64,000 bases of DNA from Nageia nagi. Lineage: Eukaryota > Pinophyta. Positions within the stretch are counted from its first letter, which is position 1, and every line of letters begins with the position of its first letter. Below the pieces are notes generated by a model. That model worked only from the letters and a program-made list of their open reading frames with translations, was not told the DNA's origin and did no database searches. A program made the translations under genes and the position numbers. The DNA lies in contig JBITNC010000001.1 of assembly GCA_050084985.1 (NCBI GenBank), forward strand, positions 138,074,001 through 138,138,000, read 5' to 3'. Shown here one piece after another: positions 48,590 to 60,092 of this stretch.

Positions 48590-51500
48590 ATGTCTGGAAC
48601 TCAACAACGCTGTGTTTTCGGTAATATTACTTTCCTGTTCTGGGCTCTTCAATTTTCTTTTTTCCGTTGCTGTATATTACTGTTCGCTAGAGAGAATTGT
48701 GATCCAGCAATACACCTACTCAAATTTCTAGAATATTGTCGAATTAGATAAATTGTATTCACCAGTTCATGACATGCTGCATGTGTTTCAACTTCTGTGC
48801 AACTCGATTTTTACAGGGGAGTAAAAGTCTTGTTGTGTTCTATATAGGTTGCTGCATAAAAAATTGTTTGTTGGACAATAGGAAAGTGGGTTAGTACTGC
48901 CCAATGGAATTATCTTGAGGTCATACAAATTTTTGGGCATGAAGACATTTATCTATTTTTAAAATTGCTATTAACACTTTTGTAAAAGTAGTGGAAACCC
49001 GGTAAAGGAGCTTACATTGAGACTCATTGTAATTTAAAACGGGACAAGTGGGATAAAGTAATGCCTATGTCCTTAGACGTCAACTTAGCCAGCAAAAACG
49101 TATAGTATTTTATGTGGGGAGATCAATTGCCCCCAACTCCTTAACGATATACAAACTTGATGTTGTAGGGAGGTCAAATTAGAAAACAAATCTCGGAACA
49201 AGAGAGTTGGTAGCTCAGTGGTCTAGTCCAATGATAAACTCAAAATGGATTTGTTTGGAGTTCCAGCTGATCTACGCTCTTAGGTGGGGAAAAAACATTT
49301 ATTGATTATGGATCTTCATTGTCAGTTGTTTGGTATGTGCGTTTCTTATATTGGGTAAATTCAATTATATTAGATTGAGAAATCTTGAAACTCTTTCTTA
49401 CATACACGTTGTTTCTATGGTGGAAAGCGATCCCTTGTTGTTACTATGCACTTGGTTCTTTGTTGTGCCCAATTATGTTGCTAATTTGTGTATAAGGTTA
49501 GCAAGACCCTGCTATATGCGACAGCCTTCTGAGAAGTTATAGTAACTAACCTTTTTCAGGTATTGCGAGTCTGCTTGAGATTATGATCATAGTTGAAATG
49601 AGAAATATGCAGTTTTTACTTCTCTTATAGACTTACCATATGCAGTACTGAGTGACTTTTTTTAAGTTCATATTCATGATGGATATTCTAGAAAATAATT
49701 TTTTTGTTGAGTTGTTGGAACTATTAGTAACTGACAATTAGGCTGGGTCACTTGTTTGGTATTCACATTCTTCTATTGGGGAAATGTCTTTAGATTAGAT
49801 TGAGGGATTTTGTAACTCTTTCTAACATATACATTTCTTCTATGGGGGAAAGCCATCCATTGTTGTGTCAGATGTGCTCAATCATGTTACCAATTTGTAA
49901 ATAAGAATAGCGAGGTCTTGCTATATACATTATCTTTCTGAGAACTGATAGTAACTTAACATTTTTTAGATATTGCAAGTCTCTAATCATAGTGGAAATG
50001 ACAAAATACAGGTTTTACTTCTTTATAGACTTATCATAACTGGCACTGTTTTTTTTTTATTGAGATCATAATCATGATGGTCTGGGTCAGTGAACAAAAA
50101 ACTAGCTGTTTTCAATGTTATGCTGGGTGGCCTTTTATGTTTGTTGTAGTTAAAAAACAATTTTTGGGAAAAGATAGACAAACTCTTGGATATTTTGTCT
50201 GCTAATAAACAAGAGGATGAATGACATGGAATATGCACAGTTGTACTTCTATGTGGCTTCTGCATCTATGTTCATTCCCAGAGTTTTAAGAACTTGCAGA
50301 ATATGATATAGTTTCATATCTTCTATTAGTTAAACTCAATATTGGCATAAAGTCGTTCTGTTACCTATATCCCTGTTTGGTTAAGTTAAAACTGCAGTTG
50401 GGATTATATCACAACATGATTGGCAACGTTCAGAATTACATGAGTGTTGTCAAAGCCTCAAGTACAGGGAGATACATAATTTGAAATAATACAGGTTACA
50501 TACATAATTTGATTTTAAAGTGAAAATTATCTTTTACTACGTTTAGGTTTATACACTACATTATAGTGCAATATAGGTTAGGACCTAAGAATTACTCTCA
50601 ACTTTTTTAACGTGCCTAGCCATTTACTTGTCAAAATGGGAGTTTCCACAGGAATTATTGATCAAAATTGATGGTTTTGAATACGATCAATAGTCAATAA
50701 ATTTGAGCCTTTGAAGGAAATTGGACTGAGCAATAACTCAGCCAGAATTTGTAATGTTCCAAATTATTCCTTATCCCAAAATTATTAGACAATTAAGCGA
50801 TGAACAGGAAAATGGACAAGATCAAACATTCACACCACAAAATATGCCAATGCACATGCAATAGTGGAGAAGAAATGCCAATGTCTCAATATTAAGCATG
50901 AAATGAGCAAGTTACAACCAAATAGGCCCAAGGGGGTTGATGTCTGGTTCAAGGGATCAGATCTAGGGCATACACTCTCCAAATGCTGATGTCTCACTAC
51001 TAGGGCCTTCAATCCTCAAATCTAACTACAACTTTGGATTGGATTAAAGGTTTGCTTCCTCAGCCAATAGCCTTGTGAGGGCTACGTCCCATTATGCTCT
51101 TCTTCACACTAGGTTTGTGTCCAATGAGAGGCCCAAGAGATGGCATTGCCACTCCGAAGATAGAAGATATCGAACAATGCTCATGATGCGTCCTCAATCC
51201 TGCGCCATGGATATATATAGATGATGCCTCATTGTAGGTGCCTAGATCATACCTAGGAATCCACAAGGGTGTGGTGTTTCATTCTATGCCCACAAACTAG
51301 CCTTGGGATGGTAATGACTCATGTGCCTTCGTCCAATCGATGTGCACACCTCTAATCATGCATTGGGGTCTTAGGATCCCCACCATCACATTAAAATGCT
51401 AATTATGCTCCTAATCTATCCTTAGGAGGGAGACGTCCCACTTTGGGGCTCACAATTGGTCCATGGGACCCATAAGTCTCCTATCTGAGGTTACAATGAT

Positions 51501-54295
51501 GTCTAAGTATAAATGCAATAAATAAATAAACAATCCTAATTACAAAATTACTTCTAAAAGGGGATGGTACAATTCTCCCTTCTTGAATTGCTTGACCCCA
51601 AGCAATGCCAAGTCGGGTGTGTAAGTATCTTGGACCCCTCCCATTTGACATCTTCTTTAGGGAGGTCCTTCCATTTCACTAAGTGTTCCTTGACTATCCG
51701 GGATCTCAACTTCTTCTCTCTGGTATCCATGATGCACTTAGGAACCAAGTTCAGTTTCCCTTTCTCATCGAGTGGTGGTAGTTCTAATGAAGGATTGATG
51801 TGCCATCCAAGTACCTTCTTTAGACATGACACATGGAAAACGTTGTGCAACTTACTACCATGAGCCAATTCCAACTTTATGTTTCTTTTCCCTTGTTGCA
51901 CAACACCTTATAAGGACCAAAAAAACTTTGGTTGTAGCTTTTCTACCCACTTTCTCTTGAGCGTGGATTGCTTATAAGGCTACAACCTCAAATACACCAT
52001 GTCTCCTTCCTCAAATGTGTGTTCAATATGATTTTGGTTGGCAAACTTTTTTTGATGGTTTTGGGCTAGCTGGAGGTTTTCCTTAAGTGTTCTCATGATG
52101 CCCTAATTATTTTGCAAAAACTCTTTAGCTTTTGGTGCTTTCCCATCCTCAAAAATCATGTCTACGAAGGGAGGAGTCTCATAACCATATAATGCCATGA
52201 AGGGTGTCATTTGTATGGAAAGATGGTGAGTAGCGTTGTAGCAGCACTCTCCCAAGTGTAGCCATTTGATTCATGCTTATTGTTTCCCGATAACGTACTA
52301 TCTCAAGTAGTCTTCCAACCATTTGTTTACCACTTCTGTCTGAGCTTTTGTATGAGGATGATAACTAGTGTTGTGTGCCAAGTTTGTCCCACTCAATCTG
52401 AAAAGTTCTTGCTAGAAGATGGTCATAAATTTGCTGTCTTAATCACTTACAATTTCCTTTGGCAACCCATGTAGTCTAAATACCTCCCTAAAGAATAGCT
52501 CCGCCACTTGCACCATTGTGTAAGTTATGGTGATGGCAAAGAAATGGGCATACTTCGTTAACATACCCACCACTACAAAGATGCAATCCTTCCCATGTGT
52601 CCTGGGTAACCCTGTGATGAAATCCATGGAGATGCTCTCCCATTTCTGCATGGGGATTGGTAGTGGTTGCAAGAATCTTGAAGGATGAACGTTTTCTAAC
52701 TTATTCTCTTGACACTTGGTGCATTCTTTCACATGCCTATAGATGTCCTCCTTGAGTCCCTTCCATGCAAACCTCTTCCTTACGACCCTGTACGTTTTGC
52801 TTATGCTCGGGTGTCCTGCTAGTGACATATCATGCAATGCAGCTATAATCTTCTCTTTCACCTTCGATCTTGGCACCAGATAGATCCTTTTTTTGTATAG
52901 GATCAGCCTCTCTCTTACTCTGATATGTCATCTTTTAAGTGTCCTTCAAGGACGTTGGTAGAAAATGCATCCTTGGCATACTCAGCTATAATTGACATTT
53001 TCCAATCAACAAAAATAATAGAAAGACAGTAAAAAGATGGATTACGCGAGAGTGCATCAACCATTGTGTTCTTCCCTTTGATATACTCAATTTTGAAATC
53101 ATAGGATTGCAATTTACTTACCCACTTCCGCTATTTCTCACTGAGGTTTGATTGCTCCAAGAAATATTTCAAGCTGTTATGGTCAGTTTTGACCACAAAT
53201 CGTCCACATACCAAGTATTGCTTGAACTTAGCCAACACATGCATTATTGCCAACATCTCCCTATCATACTCACTGAAGCTTTGTTCGATAGGGGTAAGCT
53301 TCCTACTCTCAAAAGCAATCAACCTTCCTTCTTGTATGACTACGGCTCCTACCCCATACTTGGACGCATCATAGACAATGGTAAATGAAATGAAGAAATT
53401 GGGAATTGCCAAACAAGGATAGGTGCACATTACCCTCTTGAGTTCTTCAATTGCATTTGAGCTTCACTGCTCCAAATGAACGCATCTTTCTTGGTCAATT
53501 GCGTCCAAGGTGCTGCTAGGTATGAAAAACTTTGGATGAATCTCCGATAGTAGTTGCATGATCCCAAAAATCCCCTCAAGTGCGTGAGTGTGGCGGGCAC
53601 TAGCCAATCCTGGATGGCTTGAATCTTTTGCTTATCCACCCGAACTCCTTGGTTGATAATATGTACCAAGTACAAAACTTCAATCATCTCGAACTCGCAT
53701 TTCAACTTCTTGGCATAAAACTTCTACTGCTGCAATATCTCCATTACTGAATCCAAATGCTTCAAGTGTTCCTCCCACGTCTAGCTATAGATGAGGATAT
53801 TATCAAAAAAGAGTAACACATATTTCCTGAGTTGCTCCTTGAAAACTTGATTCATGGTGGATTGAAAGGTAGCTGGTGCATTGGTCAATCCGAATGGCAT
53901 AACCAAGAGCTCAAAGTGCCTAAAGTGACAACTGAAAGCTGTCTTTTGGATATCCTACTCTCTCATATGAATCTGATGATATTGGGATCTCAAATCTATC
54001 TTAGAGAAGTACTTAGCTCCATGGAGCTCATCGATGAGATCGTCCACCCTTGGAATGGGGTATCTGTTCTTGATAGATTTCTTGTTGACCACCTGATAAT
54101 CAATGCACATTCTCGTTCCATCTTTTTTCTTCACCAAGACAACCGAAGTTGCAAAGGGGTTGAAACTAGGCCGTATGAATCCCATATCAAGCAATTCCTT
54201 GATGGTCCACTCAATCTCATCCTTGTAGATGCGTGGGTGCCTGTAGGACGTGATCACTACTGGCTTTATGTAATGTCTCGATTTTGGTTTCACAG

Positions 54296-54356
<61 letters not shown>

Positions 54357-57300
54357 GTTGTATTAATAATTATTTTTGTGGTTAAGTAAAGGAAATAATA
54401 TAATTAAAATTATAATATGGCTTTATGAAACTTAGGAGAGCAAAAATAATAAAAAATAATAAAAAGGTAGTTATAAAGGGAAAGCCACACTTAGGGAATA
54501 TTAGGAGATAATATTATTTTAATAAAATAAAATAATAAAATATGCTCAACGGAGAATTAGAGGTGAGCATTATGAAAGAAAGGGTGGACATCATTTTGGA
54601 TATGCATTTTTGTCATTTTTACTCTCCAATGATTTAAGACAAAGGACGAAAACCCTAAGTCTCGAGAGGCAGAAGAAGAAAACCTTCTTGTCTCTAAGGG
54701 CAAACTTATCTAGGGTTTGCATATGAGCATTATTGATCAGCATTTGTGGACAAAATTTCAGTATTCCACCCATTGAGGGCTTCATAGCAGAATTGATATT
54801 CAATCCAGCATTTCGGGGCATTAATAGGAAGATGTCTCATCTTAGGAGTCCATTTTTTGTATTTAAAATTAGTAATCTAGCCTTTTGAAGGCTGATGTCC
54901 ACTCTAGGAGATCATATTCAGCATTTTGTGAACATTTTGAAAGCAAGTTAAGAAATACAATGCAACGTGGTGTTTGGTGGGCATATTCTTGCAAGAAATC
55001 ACTCCTAGAAGCCATACGTTCCCCATCTTGGGGTAGATTTCACCTTTCAAGGGTTCGTTGCAGTCTTGGGATATTTGTATCTATTTAAAAGGGTCAGATA
55101 TGTGTAGATTAGATTAATCTTTGGCATATTTAAGAGCTCACATAGCCAGCGCCAGCCTAGGGCATCATCATCCACCAAATTTGTGAGGTTCTCATCAATT
55201 ATTAAGCATTGGAATTCAAATATGAAATTAATCTGGGTCATTACGTTTTGACCTTGGGTCCAGCTCAATGATGTGCTCAAACCCTCTCTGTGGTGGAAAA
55301 CCGTCAGATATATCTCCAAAAATGTCCCTGTGCTTTTCCAGAATCTCTTGGATCTCATTGGGGAAGGTGATCTTCTTAATGCTGGTGGACGTTGGCTTGC
55401 CTTTGATGATGAGGAAAGCTACGCCTCAAACAATATCTCCCTTCCGAACAATTTTCTCCATCTTGTGCGCAGATACCAATTGTGGGAGTACCTCCATCCT
55501 TTCCACCGTTGGTTTTCCTCTAAGTGAAAATTTCCTCGCAGCCTTCTTTTGATTCAACCATGTGTCTTTCAGGCTGGTTGTCCGACCACTTTCCTCCTGA
55601 TCTCCTTGCCGTATTTTTACTTGGACCAGGTGCATGGGGTCTCTTTTCATTTCCCCATGTAGACATTTCACTCCTAGCAGTCTCCTCTAAGAACAAAGCC
55701 CTTTGGATGGCTTTGTTGAGTGTGAATGGTGAGAAAGCCCTAGTGAGACTCTTTAGTGGCTCCTTCAATCCTTCTACGAAAAAGGATGTTAGCTCCTACG
55801 AAATGTGAGTGATCATGATAGCTTTCTGCTGAAACTCACAAGTATATGACTTCAATCCAGCCTTTTGCTTTAATGATCACCAGATCCATGAAGTATTCTT
55901 CCTCATCTCTCAAATCAAAGCGATCCAAGATCCGCCAACCAAAATCCTCAAATGTGAAAATGAAGCTATGATCATGGACATCCTCTCCATGGTGCCACCA
56001 TTCATGTGCCACTATTCATGTACCACCCCATCCAAATGCATGATGGCGATCTGAACGAAGTCCTCCTCTATGATCTGGTTGAGGGCGAAGAAATTCCTCA
56101 GTTTTTTCACCCAAACCCTAGCCGTAGGGTTACCTTCATTGTTGAATTTAGGAATCTTGTCCAAACCCCTAATCTCTCCATGAACTCTTTGTTTCTTTGG
56201 AATCACTTGGCTCAAGATCTTCTAGTGATCTTGAGAGTTGACATCCTTCTTGAAGGCTTCTGAATTCCTTTGGTAGATCGGATCTAGTAAGTCATGCGGA
56301 CATGGAGGTGGAGGTGGACGTTATGATGGGTGACCAAAGATGCTTGGCGCACAACCCCTTTCTCTTCCTTCTTGCAAAATGTCTTGATGGCCTAATTCCT
56401 TGAGTAGTTTCTACATTACCTCAATGGTAGCCTCTATCTTCTCCATGTTGATTGTAGATCTAAATGACTTGCCTCCTTTCATCTTCACAGGATGGCAGGA
56501 TCAAACTTTGATACCATTGTAATGTCCCAACTTATTCCTTGTCCCAAAATTATTAGACAATTAAGCAATGAATAGGAAAATGGACAAGATCAAATATTCA
56601 CACCACAAAATATGCCAACGCACAAGCAATAATGGAGGAGAAATGCCAACGTCTCAATATTAAGCATGAAATGAGCAAGTTACAACCAAATAGGCCCAAG
56701 GGGGTTGACTTCTAGCTCAAGGGACCAGATCTAGGGCATATACTCTCCAAATGTTGACGTCACATTGCTAGGGCCTTCAACCCCCGAGTCTAACTACAAC
56801 TCTAGATTGGACTAAGGGTTTGTGTCCTTAGCCACTAGCGTAGTGAGGGCTACGTCCCACTATGCTCTTCTCCACATTGGGTTTTCGTCCAATGAGAGGC
56901 CCAAGAGATGGCATTGCCACTCCGAAGATAGAAAATATCAAACAATGCTCAAGATGCCTCCTCAATCTTGTGCCATGCAAATATATAGATGATGCCTCAT
57001 TGTAGATGCCTAGATCATGCCTAGGAATCCACAAGGGTGTGTGTCTCATTCTATGCCCATGAACTAGCCTTGGGATCATAATGACTCATGCATCCTCCTC
57101 CAATCCATGCACACACCTCTAATCATGCATTGGGTCTTGGAATCCCAACATCACATGAAAATGCTAATTATGCTCTTAATCTATCCTTAGGAGGGAGATG
57201 TCCTACTTTGGGGATCACAATTGGTCCATGGGACCCATAAGTCTCCTATCCGAGGTTACAATGATGTCTACGTATACATGCAATAAATAAATAAACTCTC

Positions 57301-57835
57301 ATAATTACAAAAGTACTCGTAAAATGGACGGCTCCTAAAAGGGGATGTTACAGAATCACCAAATGTTTTTTGAAAGTTTGGCAAAAACTTGCTGTTGCTT
57401 AAAAACTTGGCACTTGGCAATTTTTGGGATATTGCAAAGTTGAATCATTGAAGGAAATTGGACTCTGCAATAACTCAGCCAAAGTTACGGAAAAGGGAAA
57501 AAAGTTATCATGTTTTGAAAATATTACTAGTTTTTAAATGTATGGCAATAACTTGTTGACACTAAAAAACTTGTGAATTTTCGGAATACTGCAAAAGATG
57601 TGAGTTTTTTTTGGAAGTAATCAGTTTGATCAATTGGTGAGTAGTTGAAAAACTTATACATAAAATCACTTATGCTTTTGTATTTCATTAGTAGTTTTGA
57701 TTATTGTTATCAAACATATTCTAAAATTGAAATTCTTGAAACTTATTTTGCTGTAGTGGGAAACATCCCATATGATGCGACAGAAGAGCAACTCATAGAA
57801 ATATGCAAAGAAGTTGGGCCTGTTGTATCCTTCAG
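48590..57835 (+). CDS. CSTF64: Cleavage stimulation factor 64 kDa subunit, exons 1-2 (partial)
   Basis: Exon 1 is 48590-48620 and encodes [10 protein letters not shown] plus one base. A GTAATA donor follows. Exon 2 is 57757-57835, after a TTTTGCTGTAG acceptor, and encodes [20 protein letters not shown], then GPVVSFR to base two of the Arg codon, followed by a GTGTGT donor. Phases join exactly (1, then 2). This is the start of the RRM of plant CSTF64, which binds the GU-rich element downstream of poly(A) sites in the nuclear CstF complex. RNP2 (VFVGNI) is split by intron 1. No stop or frameshift is seen. Intron 1 is 9136 bp and holds a gypsy element. Exon 3 was not found before 64000, so intron 2 exceeds 6.1 kb. 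A dead 5' fragment cannot be excluded. Confidence 0.85.
49205..49290 (+). other. Possible tRNA-related SINE head in CSTF64 intron 1
   Basis: GTTGGTAGCTCAGTGGTCTA contains a consensus box A, followed 50 bp later by a poor box B (GGAGTTCCAGC). No tRNA cloverleaf can be drawn and no A-tail is evident. Confidence 0.35.
49326..50090 (+). repeat. Tandem duplication in CSTF64 intron 1
   Basis: Two units of about 350 bp start with TTGTTTGGTAT at 49326 and 49752 (offset 426). They share colinear blocks such as TTAGATTGAG, AACTCTTTCT, CTTCTGAGAA and TATAGACTTA. Indels are common. A weaker third copy may follow near 50180-50280. Confidence 0.65.
50750..51571 (-). repeat. Gypsy 3' LTR
   Basis: 822 bp, partner of 56518-57352. 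By eye about nine of ten positions match. Confidence 0.9.
51572..51584 (-). other. Gypsy polypurine tract
   Basis: The minus strand reads AAGAAGGGAGAAT against the 3' LTR. Confidence 0.7.
51590..51720 (-). pseudogene. Gypsy C-terminal chromodomain
   Basis: [20 protein letters not shown] followed by [14 protein letters not shown] is a clear chromodomain at the integrase C-terminus. Such domains can target insertion to marked chromatin. The frame continues into the 3' LTR. Confidence 0.82.
51900..52880 (-). pseudogene. Gypsy integrase relic
   Basis: The zinc-binding region shows H-x-H ([10 protein letters not shown]) and C-x2-C (CTKCQ). The core has SMDFITGLP with the first Asp, IVSD with a following Asp after a stop, and [14 protein letters not shown] with the Glu near 52300. 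The integrase C-terminal part leads into the chromodomain frame. Confidence 0.82.
52915..53430 (-). pseudogene. Gypsy RNase H relic
   Basis: [36 protein letters not shown] and [15 protein letters not shown] give the D-E-D RNase H residues in order. [16 protein letters not shown] marks its end. Short stops and a frame change separate it from RT. Confidence 0.85.
53430..54268 (-). pseudogene. Gypsy reverse transcriptase relic
   Basis: Motifs in order on the minus strand: [62 protein letters not shown], and near 53790 the catalytic box, which reads FFDNILIYS. The second catalytic aspartate of the usual FFDD is Asn. [13 protein letters not shown] follows near 53550. The first few codons are cut off by the solo LTR at 54269. 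Confidence 0.88.
54269..55245 (+). mobile_element. Solo LTR inserted in the gypsy RT
   Basis: A 977-bp segment starts TGTAATGTCTCG and ends GTCATTACG, near-mirror ends. The flanking pentamers CTTTA (54264-54268) and TTTTG (55246-55250) both differ by one base from CTTTG, the sequence expected if the interrupted RT frame were continuous. The gypsy coding frame resumes exactly on both sides. It is a different LTR family from the host element; orientation is uncertain. Confidence 0.75.
54298..54353. repeat. (TA)n microsatellite, about 28 units
   Basis: An uninterrupted TA run about 30 bp inside the solo LTR. Confidence 0.95.
55250..56446 (-). pseudogene. Gypsy gag and post-protease linker relic
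   Basis: The ATG at 56446 opens [11 protein letters not shown] and then meets a stop. The retrotransposon gag domain is readable at about 56210-55750 ([37 protein letters not shown]). It runs into a basic Ser/Gly-rich region and then into the linker normally found after protease ([25 protein letters not shown] near 55310). No CCHC knuckle and no aspartic-protease triad were found between them, so an internal deletion is likely. Frameshifts are present. Confidence 0.7.
56505..56516 (-). other. Gypsy primer binding site (tRNA-iMet)
   Basis: The minus strand reads TGGTATCAAAGT one base inside the 5' LTR. Confidence 0.8.
56518..57352 (-). repeat. Gypsy 5' LTR
   Basis: 835 bp, TGTAATG...GTTACA. 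It is near-identical over long blocks to 50750-51571. Confidence 0.9.
57358..57640 (+). repeat. Local repeats flanking the gypsy insertion in intron 1
   Basis: TTGAAGGAAATTGGACT and CAATAACTCAGCCA occur at about 50711-50745 on one side of the gypsy and again at about 57449-57482 on the other. Within the right flank, a GGCAAxAACTTG...CTxAAAAACTTG phrase repeats near 57383 and 57545. The intron carried a short tandem duplication before the gypsy landed. Confidence 0.6.
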
Positions 57836-58700
57836 GTGTGTTAATCTGAATTGAAAGGAGTTTCTCTTTGTCTTTACTTTTGTAGTCCTCTTCAATATTT
57901 GAAATTTGTTCTCAGGTCGATAAATTGTTATCAATATATAGAGGACACTATATGACAGTATTTTATGTGAACTGTTCTTTATTTCAGCATATGTGGTAAT
58001 CCTCTGTATTGTATATGAGATGAGAATGATGACTTTTCATATTGAAATACTTGTATAAAAACAATTATCCCATAGTCTATGCATAAATTACTATAAGTGT
58101 TTCTCTGGGTTGCATAGTTGATGCATCGCTTGAATGCCCTCGTCCCCTGAGCATCCCCAGGGAGCTTTATCATGCTTTTAATTGGACAACAAGTGTTTTG
58201 TTAACCTGATTTAAATTTGAGATTGATAGCTTTTTGTTAACATGATTTAAATTTGAGACTAATAAATTTTTCTATTCTTACGTGATTTCATGTTTTCAGT
58301 TATTATTATGTATTTGTGTTTGAATGTATGGAAGAAACTGATTTACAATATTTTCTCAGTTTTTAATATTTTTGTTTGATGTCTTGGTGATGTCCCCTAA
58401 AAAAATGGCCTCCTGTAATCTATCATCTCAGTTACCTGTCTCCACATCCCTTGCCCAATACTCTGTAACACCATTATTTCTCTATAGAAGAACCTTTCTG
58501 ACATAAATCCAACCCTAAGATGGTGCAGATCATAAATGGTCTTGCAAGTAGGATGCCTCTACTTGACCAGTGCAACAATGTAAAATTAGAGAGACACCAC
58601 ATAGTGTGGGTTGATCATACTCATAAAAAAATTCTTTTCAACCACAAATTGCAGGAGAGTTTGGTGTAAACAGTGGACCTTGCATCTTTGCAGAGACATT
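57836..58700 (+). other. CSTF64 intron 2, proximal part
   Basis: T-rich intron sequence with a short duplication (GTTAACxTGATTTAAATTTG near 58199 and 58237). The RRM's next exon was not found on the plus strand here. Confidence 0.5.
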
Positions 58701-58734
58701 GTACCTTTTTAAATTTGTTATTTTACTGAGGGAT

Positions 58735-58905
58735 TGGGTAAGCCCCCTAAAAACCCTGTTGTACCATGTAAACCTTTTAACATAGCTAGCAACATTGGCA
58801 GGACATGTCTTTTTGGTTCTGTGAGACCTGTGGGATTGGTACTGGGACCTCACCTCTCCTAGGGAGTAGCTTTGACCACTATGTCAGGCTCCTAGGATAT
58901 ACCAT
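58735..58905 (-). mobile_element. Possible SINE in CSTF64 intron 2
   Basis: The minus strand begins near 58905 with GCCTGACATAGTGGTCAAAG (box A-like). It has AGGTCCCAGTACCAATCCC (box B-like) about 45 bp later, the layout of a tRNA-derived SINE head. The 3' limit is uncertain. Confidence 0.4.
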
Positions 58906-59610
58906 TATCTATTTCTTCTCTTGTGAGAATGTCGTGCAATTTTTTTTTCTTTTCTGTTGGGTTTTTACTTTCTGAAGTATATTCTTTATCTATTTTTGTT
59001 TTACATAGGATATGTAGAGGCGCTCATTTAAACTTCAATTTGCTGCTTGTTTTTAATTTTCAACATCTATATCAATCAATTTTGGATATCTTAAAAATTT
59101 GGTATTTATTCTATTTCATTTCTTATAATGTAATGAATAGTTATTTATCAATTAATTTCTGCTGAGACTCGACTGTACAATGTAGATAGGGGAGGAACCC
59201 ATTATATTGGTGTGTATAAAAAATATTAATATTTTTTCAATTGATAATGTTATGTCAATAAAAGTGCATGAAAACACCTATCTTCAATTTAGTGAATTGT
59301 ATTTGATGTTCTATACAAATAACAGATATTTTTTTTTCAATAACGTTAGATTGAATTTGTGGGTTTTAAAAAAAAACAGGGTCCCAAGACTGTATTTACA
59401 AAGATAGATAGATATTCAGTACATGGATGATGAAGAAGAATGATCAAACAACAACAAAATTTCCCCTATTCAAGAGCTACGGGACTGGCCATACTACAGC
59501 TTCCGCTAGCCGCATCATATCCTCCTGCAACATTCTTCTTGCATGATATCTTCCATGTCTTACTTGCTACAGTAACTGTAGCAAGTGCACACCACTACAG
59601 TTACCCCATT
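58906..59610. other. CSTF64 intron 2, nothing firm
   Basis: AT-rich. A 12-bp inverted repeat with a one-base spacer (ACTTGCTACAGT and its complement) lies at 59562-59586. Confidence 0.45.
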
Positions 59611-60092
59611 TTGTGTTATTCTTCAGACAATTTTGCTAGGTTTGAAAATGTGCTCTTACATTTCAGGCTTCGCAGGTAGTATCTTTGTGTAACATTCTCT
59701 GTATCTTTTGTTATAGCTTCATATTTTGTATTTGGGTTGCTGTTAATATAAGACTTCACTTTTCTCTTGGATGAACCATTCTTGTCCTCCTTTGTAACTA
59801 TCGATTTCAGAGAGGGTTTTGACTTCCCTTGGTTATGATTAGCTGATTTATTCAAATCCCTGCCAATTGATTCAAGGTTCGGATGGAGCTCCAAAAGAGG
59901 AGGCCCAACAAAGTCCTTGGGGTTGCATTCCTTCGTTTCCACCTAAGGTTGAGAGAATTCATCATCAGTTTGAGCATTAGTGATCTCAGAGACAGGTACT
60001 TGTTGCAAATCATTCTGCTTAGTGTTCTCCAGATCCTTCACCTCCAATCAACCACCAAATTTTTATGAAATTTGAAAACAAAGGTCGTTTTC

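Larger units (their letters stand above)
50750..57352 (-). mobile_element. Ty3/gypsy chromovirus-type element in CSTF64 intron 1
   Basis: LTRs of 822 and 835 bp begin TGTAATG and end with GGTACA or GTTACA. The flanking pentamers are GAATT (50745-50749) and GAATC (57353-57357), a TSD with one mismatch. The PBS complements initiator tRNA-Met and a polypurine tract precedes the 3' LTR. The minus strand reads gag, RT, RNase H, integrase and chromodomain, the gypsy order. A solo LTR (54269-55245) interrupts the start of RT. Without it the interior is only about 4.0 kb, and no protease motif was found. It lies antisense to the host gene. Confidence 0.9.

Noticed and set aside
49205-49290. A tRNA gene
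   Set aside because: Box A is good, but no acceptor, anticodon or T stem can be paired; at best a SINE head.
57645-57756. Extension of CSTF64 exon 2 upstream to an in-frame ATG at 57645
   Set aside because: The upstream residues do not fit the family, and a consensus acceptor at 57755-57756 joins in phase to exon 1.
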